Origin: Chara braunii
Taxonomy: Eukaryota > Streptophyta > Charophyceae > Charales > Characeae
NCBI GenBank assembly: GCA_003427395.1
Contig: BFEA01000592.1
Span: forward strand, 550,752 to 573,646
DNA: 22,895 nucleotides
Reading direction: 5' to 3'
Position 1 is the stretch's first letter. Each line of letters opens with the position of its first letter. The notes beneath the pieces were generated by a model. That model was not told where the DNA came from, made no database searches, and saw only the letters and a program-made list of their open reading frames with translations. The position numbers and the translations under genes are program-made. This document shows, in pieces, positions 17,463 through 22,895 of this stretch.

Positions 17463-17562
17463 GCATAGGTCCAGTGCAGATAAAATAATGAAAAGGAAAT
17501 CCGCTGATGCTGCTTGATTGCCGAGGAAGAAGTCTCGTAGGTGGGCCGCAGGCCCGCACACC
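17463..17562 (+). repeat. 100-bp direct repeat, copy 2
   Basis: Second copy of 16811-16910, 652 bp downstream. It lies about 60 bp before the start of the recombinase remnant. Confidence 0.9.
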
Positions 17563-17620
17563 TCCAATACCGCCCAGATTTCTCCATCGTCCCGCAAGTG
17601 AGTGTGTCGTCTTGCAGGGA

Positions 17621-18708
17621 ATGGTGGAACGAGCGTATGAGCGAAGGAAGCTGGCTGCAGAAGCGAGCGACTCCAGATCACGAAGGGAATTATGAAGCGT
17701 GGTTAGAATGATGCAGCAATTTGATTAAGGAGTTTGGTGCAGGGCGGCGATGGCGGAAGGGTATGCAGAAGATATTGCTTAGGCTAAATGAGTGGTTCGA
17801 TCGGAATGGTGTGGGAAGAAGTTGCATGACTTGCTGTGATTTGGATGTACTATCTTTTGTAAGTAGTCAGTCGATGGTTGAAGTGGAAGGAAGATGCAAG
17901 ACAACCACTGGTCGGATGGTGACGCTCCGTCTACTGTTGATGCCGTAATAAAGTGTTTGAGTAGTAGTTTTAAATTGTTGGGGAGAGAAGGAAGCAATGA
18001 TCCAACTCAGAGTGGTCGGGTAAAAGCGTTCTGAAAAGTTTATCGAGAATATGCATTAGATAGAGGGTGACTGAAGAATCCGCGCAACCTCTCAACTGGG
18101 AGAAGCTAAGTCTGGTGATTGGATATATTCGGAATAAGGTAAAGATATTGAAGGGGGTAAGGGAAGCGGAAGCTTATCAGGATGCGGCGGCGTTCTTATA
18201 CTTGTGGGAAAGTTGGCAACGTTGCGGAGAAGGATCGCGATTGCAATATCGGGAGATTGATATTGGTGCGAAGGTTGTAAGACGAAGTTATACAAAAACA
18301 GACAGGCAAGGGGGCCGATTTATGATTAGGTTGAAGGATCCGTCAGAGGAAGGAGAAACATTTTTAGGGATAGTTTCGGAAGTGATAATTGCGTATGAGA
18401 GGCTAGGGCAAAAAATCAGGACTGGCTACTTCTTCCGGAGTGGACGAGGAAACACGACATTGGGTAGCGGAGGATTCCTGAAACGGATAGAGAAGTGGTT
18501 TGGGGAGGCGGGGGTTTATGAAGGTGAGAGTGGTCATAGCTTTCGGATAGGGGGGTTACGAGCGGGTATAGAAGAAGGATGGAGTTTGGGAGAAATGATG
18601 CGGCAACACCGGCAAGGTACCTGGAACAACATTGGAACGTTCATGCGATATGGCTATGGTATGCGTCGGGGATGGAAGCAGCGGAACGATGAACTAGGTT
18701 CTAAATAG
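17621..18708 (+). pseudogene. Tyrosine recombinase of the retroelement, frameshifted
   Basis: Catalyses strand exchange for integration of DIRS-order elements. The C-terminal catalytic part is intact at 18067-18708 (about 213 codons, ending TAG). It contains GHSFRIGGLRAG, the His-x-x-Arg box, and WNNIGTFMRYGYG, with candidate nucleophile tyrosines at the expected spacing. Upstream, other frames continue the N-terminal region: a segment with APSTVDAVIKCLSSSFKLLG (17930-17985) and DPTQSGRVKAF, then a TGA near 18032 and a TGA near 18069. Still further upstream are NLIKEFGAGRRWRKGM (near 17715-17765) and, from ATG 17621, an Arg/Lys-rich start ending at a TGA near 17693. At least two frame changes and three stops make it inactive. 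It converges on the polyprotein gene. Confidence 0.65.
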
Positions 18709-19310
18709 GAAGGCCTTGAGATTGAAAATAACCGAATTAGGCGAAGAGTGGCATACCCGGGGATTGGGGATGCATGAGAAGGGGGAGCTGAGAATTTTGA
18801 ATTTCCAAAGTGGTTAAAGAGGACGAACGTGCGGAAGCCAAGAAGCCTAAAGGGAGGATGGATAAATGAGCACATAGTAGGCGGGACTCGCCAAAGTGCG
18901 AGACAGTGGTTTGGGGAGGTGGGGTTATATGAAGGTGAGTGTGGCCATAGCTTTTGGATAGGGGGATTACAAACGGGCATAAAAGAAGGATGGAGTTTGG
19001 GAGAAAAGATGGGGCAAGGTACCTTTAACAGCATTGGAAGATTTATGCGATATGGCTATGGTATGCTACGAAGATGTAATTGGCGGACAACGAACTAGGT
19101 CTTAAAGAAGATGACCCTGAGTTTGAAAATAGCCGGATTAGGCGAAGAGAGGCAAACCCGGGGACTAGGGATGCATGAGAAGGGAGAGCTGAAAATTTTG
19201 AATTTCCAAAGTGGTTGAAGAGAACGAACGCGCGGAAGCCAAGAAGCCTTAAGGGAGGATGGATAAATAAGCACATAGTAGGCGAGACTTGCCAAGGCGC
19301 GAGAGATGGC
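18495..19310. repeat. ~410-bp tandem duplication of the YR/pol junction
   Basis: GTGGTTTGGGGAGG starts copies at 18495 and 18906. Each copy contains the recombinase C-terminal 60-70 codons on the plus strand, the intergenic junction, and the last part of the polyprotein on the minus strand, down to GTAGGCG.GACT.GCCAA. The second copy lacks about 10 bp around GGCAACACCGGCAAGG, and its HSFR box reads HSFW. The copies are well diverged, so this event is older than the 198-bp duplication next to it. Confidence 0.85.
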
Positions 19311-19670
19311 TTCATTAAGTATGGAAGTTGGGGGAAAAAGAAAACGGTAAGGGGAATGAGGAAGAAGGTTCCAATCCAAGATCAGAGAATCAACTTGGAA
19401 AGCATGCTGTGACCATGATCTGGATATGAAAGTGGGGCAGATATGATGGTAGTCTGAAGCAAACATATATGTATAGTAGGCGAGACTTGCCAAGGCGCGG
19501 GAGATGGCTTCATTAAGTATGGAAGTTGGGGGAAAAAGAAAACGGTAAGGGGAATGAGGAAGAAGGTTCCAATCCAAGATCAGAGAATCAACTTGGAAAG
19601 CATGCTGTGACCATGATCTGGATATGAAAGTGGGGCAGATATGATGGTAGTCTGAAGCAAACATATATGT
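19275..19670 (-). repeat. 198-bp in-frame tandem duplication in the polyprotein
   Basis: Copies at 19275-19472 and 19473-19670 are identical by eye except for one base (GCGAGAG versus GCGGGAG). The length is 66 codons, so the minus-strand frame stays open across both copies and repeats the segment from MFASDYHHICPTF to ISRALASLAYY. In related elements this region lies just after RNase H. Confidence 0.95.
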
Positions 19671-19779
19671 AGCAGGTGCTCCAAGCTGATGGAAGATTGA
19701 AGCCTCGATATGTGAAGTAAGGCCCCAGTCCGAGTTGTCTTCGGTTTTAGAGATGGAATCTGCCTGCTGATTAAAATCG

Positions 19780-20570
19780 CGGGGTACCCAAATAGGGTTA
19801 AGCGATGTATCATTGCAGAGAAGGATTGAGGCAGTTTCCCTGAGCCAAGGATTGAAGAGTTCGTATGCGGATCTGAGCTTAGAAAGTAAGAAGGAAGTTG
19901 TCTAACTGTCCATTTGTAGTATGATGACAACAAATTTGAGGAGGTGAGAGTGTTTTGAAAAAAGGGATCGAAAGACTTGAAGGACGACAAAAAGTTCCCC
20001 GTAAGTAAAGAACGAGGAAAGAAGGGATGATGAGAGACATTCATTGAAAATGAAGGATTGGGAAGGAGAGTGAATTATTGCTGCTATTTGAGAAGCGGAA
20101 GGGTCTGTAGAAATGAAAATTGAAGGGTATCTAGTGATCCACAGGCGGTCGGGTATTAGGGGTAGGTGGTCAATCCACCAAAGGAGGTCCTGAATGAGAT
20201 CCTTGGAGATTGGTGGAGAGAAATCCCAATTGGCTGGAGAGATAGAGTTGTAGAGGGAAGAAAGGAAGAGAGGTACGGGGAGGAATGCTTTGGAGAGAGA
20301 GACTAACTTTTCTGCTTACATGGCTAAAGTTCTAATCGAGGGGGTTGTTTTCTGAGAGATGTGAATAAGATTGAGAATTCTGGTAACCTTGTCATGGGGC
20401 ACCTTAATTCTCTTTTCATGAGAGTTTATGACGAAACCCAAAAATTTATGGATTGAGAAGGGAGGAAAGAACATTTGTGGATGCTAAGAAAAAATCCAAG
20501 GTAGTGAAGGACAGCGACGTAATTAAAGGTTTGTCATAAAAGTAGGGGAAGGGATTGATTTGCTAGGGCT
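19780..20570. other. Interior of the polyprotein with stops and frame changes
   Basis: There is no long continuous ORF on the minus strand here apart from 20044-19580, but the RT thumb and RNase H motifs are readable in different frames. A stop within AM.AEKLVSL lies near 20315, and frame changes fall near 20445 and 19800. This explains why the segment looks gene-poor. Confidence 0.6.
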
Positions 20571-21418
20571 GAATCGTCAATGTAGGAAGTAGCAAAGACA
20601 TCTCTGCTTCTAAGTTCTGCCATGATTTCTTGCATTACGGTCGTGAAAATCCAGCAAGCAGTAGACATTCCGAAGCAAAGGGTATTGAAGTGGTATGTAG
20701 AACCATTCCATGAAAATGCAAGGAGAGGTCTGTGGCGAGGGTGGATTGGAATGTGATAGTAATCATTCTTAATGTCAAAAGAAGAAAGGAAATCCTGAGT
20801 TTGAGAACCTAAGAGTAGGGCGACTAGGTCATCAATTGATTCATAATGAAAGGTCGGAAAAGAGAAAAAAAGATTGACGAACCTGACATCAAGGATGAAA
20901 CGTGTTTTGGAGGAACTTTCTATGACAAAGACAGATTAATGACGATGGGTGAAGAAGATAATTCAATGACCTTTTTGCTAAGAAGTTGGTTAAATGAGGA
21001 GGAGATAAAATCAACATGGTGGGGAAGGAGCCTATGGTTAGGTATTACAGTTGGACGAGGTTGAGTTAAAGAAAGGACATGCTTGAACTGGGAAGAAGTG
21101 TAGACACCTTTAACCATATGACGAACTTCGATTATCTTTGAAGTTGTAACATGTTTGGTTCCTACAAAATTGAGACGTGCTCCGTACTTGATCCATTGCA
21201 AGACAGGGTGAGAGAAGCGTCGTGAAGAAGAGGAAAGCAAGATACTCCAGTTAGAGAAGTGAAAAGAAGGAGATGCTGCGGAAAATTTATCAGGAGAGCG
21301 AAGCCAGGAAAGTGGTTCTTGAAGGTCAAAGAGGGTTTTGCGGAGATGCTGGGGAGAAGGGGTTTTTGAAAGGTTAGAGAGAATGGTAGGAACTGAAGGG
21401 ATTACAAAGGGAGGTAAA

Positions 21419-22563
21419 CTAGGAAGTGGTGTTATCGTGCTTTGCGGGGTTGTCGCATCTTCTTGCGTCCGTATCTGAGTGGACACGCTTTGCGGCTCGT
21501 CCGTAGTCATAGTCTCTGTTGCTGTTGTCATAGTGTCGCTTGGAGGATGAAGATCGACCTTCGTCATGCTTAGAAGAATCGGACTTCTTCTTGTAGGGAG
21601 TTGTGCCTTCAAGCTCCGCTCTTTCCACCCTACAAGAAGAATAGAAATAGATAAGTCCATATACGCAAAATGAGTGGACCTTTTGAGCAGTAAAGGGCGA
21701 GAAATTAAGAGGTCCGGCGACTGCCCTATTATACCTGGTTTGCTCCTGTTGAGCTCTGCTGAGGCAGCAGTGGTATTCAACATTGATCACGGGCACTGCT
21801 GGCTCCATTCCTTCACGTGTTGCTCGGTTCAAAAGTGCCTTGACTTCCCTCGGGATTCTTTTATCCATGCAGTCCTTTGCAATTGAGGAAACTCTGGAGA
21901 CGAAGTCGAGGGCATACGTCTTGTCGAATGGATAGGCCGAATAATAAAGATTAACAGCCTTGCATGTAATGACTGTTGCAATCTGCCAGAAATAGCATGG
22001 TCTCTGAAAAAAATTCTTCCAGGCGTTAAGCTCATCGTAAGAGGGAGGAGATTTATGAAGGACCTTGAGCATCCACGAATTGATGTCTGAGATTAGAACT
22101 TGATACAGTTCATTAGTGGCTTGATTGCCCTTTTCCCTTTGAAGAAGCAGCTGCTGATTGAGCTTGGACTGCTGCAAAAGTTGCGCCTTGAGTTCTTCGA
22201 ATTGTTCCAATGTTACAGTGTTATGCAGAGAAGAAGAGGAGGAGGATGGGAGATTTAAGTGATGCTGAGGAGGAGGATTGGTTGGAGGAGGTGGCGGCGA
22301 GGGTGGAGGGGGAGGGGCGGAAGTAGAGAAGGAGGGGGAAGAATTTTAATCGCATAGGCATGAATTTTTTGGGGTTGTGAAAAATGGAGAGGTTGGACTG
22401 TAAAAAGGAGGTGAATCATTTCTTGGGCCAGAGGATTAAGAGATTCAAGAACACGGGCACGGGTGTAAGCAAGGGGTGGGGAAGGTAGGATAGCGAGAAC
22501 ATCCGCGCCGATAAGAGCTTGAGGCCCCAAAGCGGCGATAACAACATGCACCATGGGATCCAT
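21419..22563 (-). pseudogene. Gag-like protein of the retroelement, one frameshift
   Basis: The minus-strand frame from ATG 22563 (MDPMVHVVIAALGPQALIGA) stays open to about 22255. The next frame is open from about 22345 to 21419 and carries a proline-rich run, a serine run and then a coiled-coil-like segment, LEQFEELKAQLLQQSKLNQQ. It continues through a mixed region (for example DELNAWKNFF) to a Ser/Asp/Lys/Arg-rich tail (KRHYDNSNRDYDYG). The phase change falls in the C/T-rich tract around 22260-22345 and looks like a small indel. The place 5' of RT, the coiled coil and the basic tail suggest Gag. There is no CCHC knuckle, which is common in DIRS elements. Assignment rests on position and composition, not on a recognised domain. 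Confidence 0.5.
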
Positions 22564-22668
22564 CTGCTGTATTCAAATGACGGTTGAGTAGATTTAGTAA
22601 ATTGCTTGATTGAATGTCGATTCGCCGTCCCTTCCTACATTCCTTCACTCTTTCTTTCTTCCCTTTCT

Positions 22669-22713
<45 letters not shown>

Positions 22714-22895
22714 TCTAGTTATGAGAAGCACGATGATATTTTTCGTGTTGGTTTTGCTTGTGCCTGTTTGGAGCATAATATGCGGCCTTTGTGCCCCCCT
22801 TTCTCACTTTTTTTTTTTTTTTTTAACGCCGAGTAGGTAGGTAGGGTCCAGAAAAGGAGAAAGAGAAAAACTAAGAAGCCGATGACTTTGAAGGA
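22564..22895. other. Element 5' flank with poly(T) tracts; window edge
   Basis: This follows the Gag start and contains 38 T at 22674-22711 and 17 T at 22808-22824, with pyrimidine-rich DNA before the first tract. No gene or terminal repeat was identified. It may contain the 5' terminal region of the retroelement, cut off by the window. Confidence 0.4.

Larger units (their letters stand above)
19095..21418 (-). pseudogene. DIRS-type reverse transcriptase/RNase H polyprotein
   Basis: Read on the minus strand from about 21420. A linker and N-terminal region includes NWSILLSSSSRRFSHPVLQW and HHVDFISSSFNQLLSKKVIE. After a frame change near 20925 the RT core follows: TRFILDVRFVN, FDIKNDYYHIPIHP (20780-20740), LCFGMSTACWIFTTVMQEI, and the catalytic YIDD at 20573-20584. 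A TGA at 20534-20536 interrupts the thumb, which continues PSQSI and, in another frame, FLGFVINSHEKRIKVPHDKV. An RNase H region follows with STDPSAS (about 20100) and TYGELF, then WVPRDFNQQADSISK (19795-19751) and DNSDWGLTSHIEASIFHQLG. The last open frame is 19664-19095 and contains a duplicated 66-residue unit. There is no aspartic protease or DDE integrase, as expected for DIRS elements. Several frameshifts and stops show it is inactive. Confidence 0.75.
17621..22563. mobile_element. Decayed tyrosine-recombinase retrotransposon, Kangaroo/DIRS-like
   Basis: Three coding blocks belong together. A Gag-like protein (22563-21419, minus) is followed in the same direction by a DIRS-type RT/RNase H polyprotein (about 21420-19095, minus). 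A tyrosine recombinase (17621-18708, plus) faces the polyprotein. No LTRs, integrase core or zinc knuckle are seen, and YR-plus-RT content is the hallmark of the DIRS order. In most DIRS elements the recombinase runs in the same direction as RT. An inverted recombinase is, as far as I recall, the arrangement of Kangaroo from Volvox. Terminal split or inverted repeats could not be located; the outer ends given here are coding limits only, and the true right end probably lies beyond 22563. Confidence 0.75.

Noticed and set aside
1-22895. CRISPR array, rRNA genes or intact tRNA genes
   Set aside because: Repeats here are microsatellites, minisatellites or mobile-element pieces without unique spacers. 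No rRNA core was recognised and no sequence folds as a full tRNA by eye.

Overview
This window looks like a nuclear segment from a large, repeat-rich plant-lineage genome. It has no operons, ribosome-binding sites or dense coding. It is full of (GA/TC)n, (TG)n, poly(T) and tetranucleotide tracts, and it carries spliceosomal U2 and U6 snRNA-derived sequences, a secreted fasciclin (FAS1) domain protein and decayed retroelements. A streptophyte or other green alga (a charophyte such as Chara) is my best guess. The fasciclin gene and a Kangaroo-like tyrosine-recombinase retroelement fit that, but the organism is inference.

Layout. 1-545: an (AATC)n array followed by a GC-rich island with three ACGT-core sites. 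545-1687: AT-rich DNA with no gene. 1688-3513 (+): a broken reverse transcriptase. 3514-5190: a weak SINE-like segment, pyrimidine-rich DNA and a doubtful proline-rich ORF. 5333-6151: a fold-back structure with GTACGCGTAC-rich ends. 6150-8930: AT-rich DNA made of decayed tandem units that repeatedly carry a palindrome, TTTATAGTCCTATAAA. 10035-11285: a minisatellite followed by the only convincing host gene, a secreted FAS1-domain protein. 11359-13441: tandem duplications and microsatellites, including a poly(T) tract bracketed by a 12-bp direct repeat. 13656-13763: a U2-derived retropseudogene with a perfect 12-bp target-site duplication. 14095-17165: a possible exon, a SINE-like repeat, long GA/TC/TG tracts, a MITE-like family, a U6 copy and dispersed repeats.

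17621-22563 is one decayed retrotransposon. On the minus strand are a Gag-like protein and a DIRS-type reverse transcriptase/RNase H polyprotein. On the plus strand, facing them, is a tyrosine recombinase. That convergent arrangement resembles the Kangaroo class of tyrosine-recombinase retroelements. The element is inactivated by frameshifts and stops, and it has been rearranged by a ~410-bp duplication across the recombinase/polyprotein junction and a later, nearly perfect 198-bp in-frame tandem duplication.

Overall the window is a mobile-element graveyard around one probable host gene. The main interest is in the convergent retroelement, the snRNA retrocopies and the repeated two-sided TATA-like palindrome.
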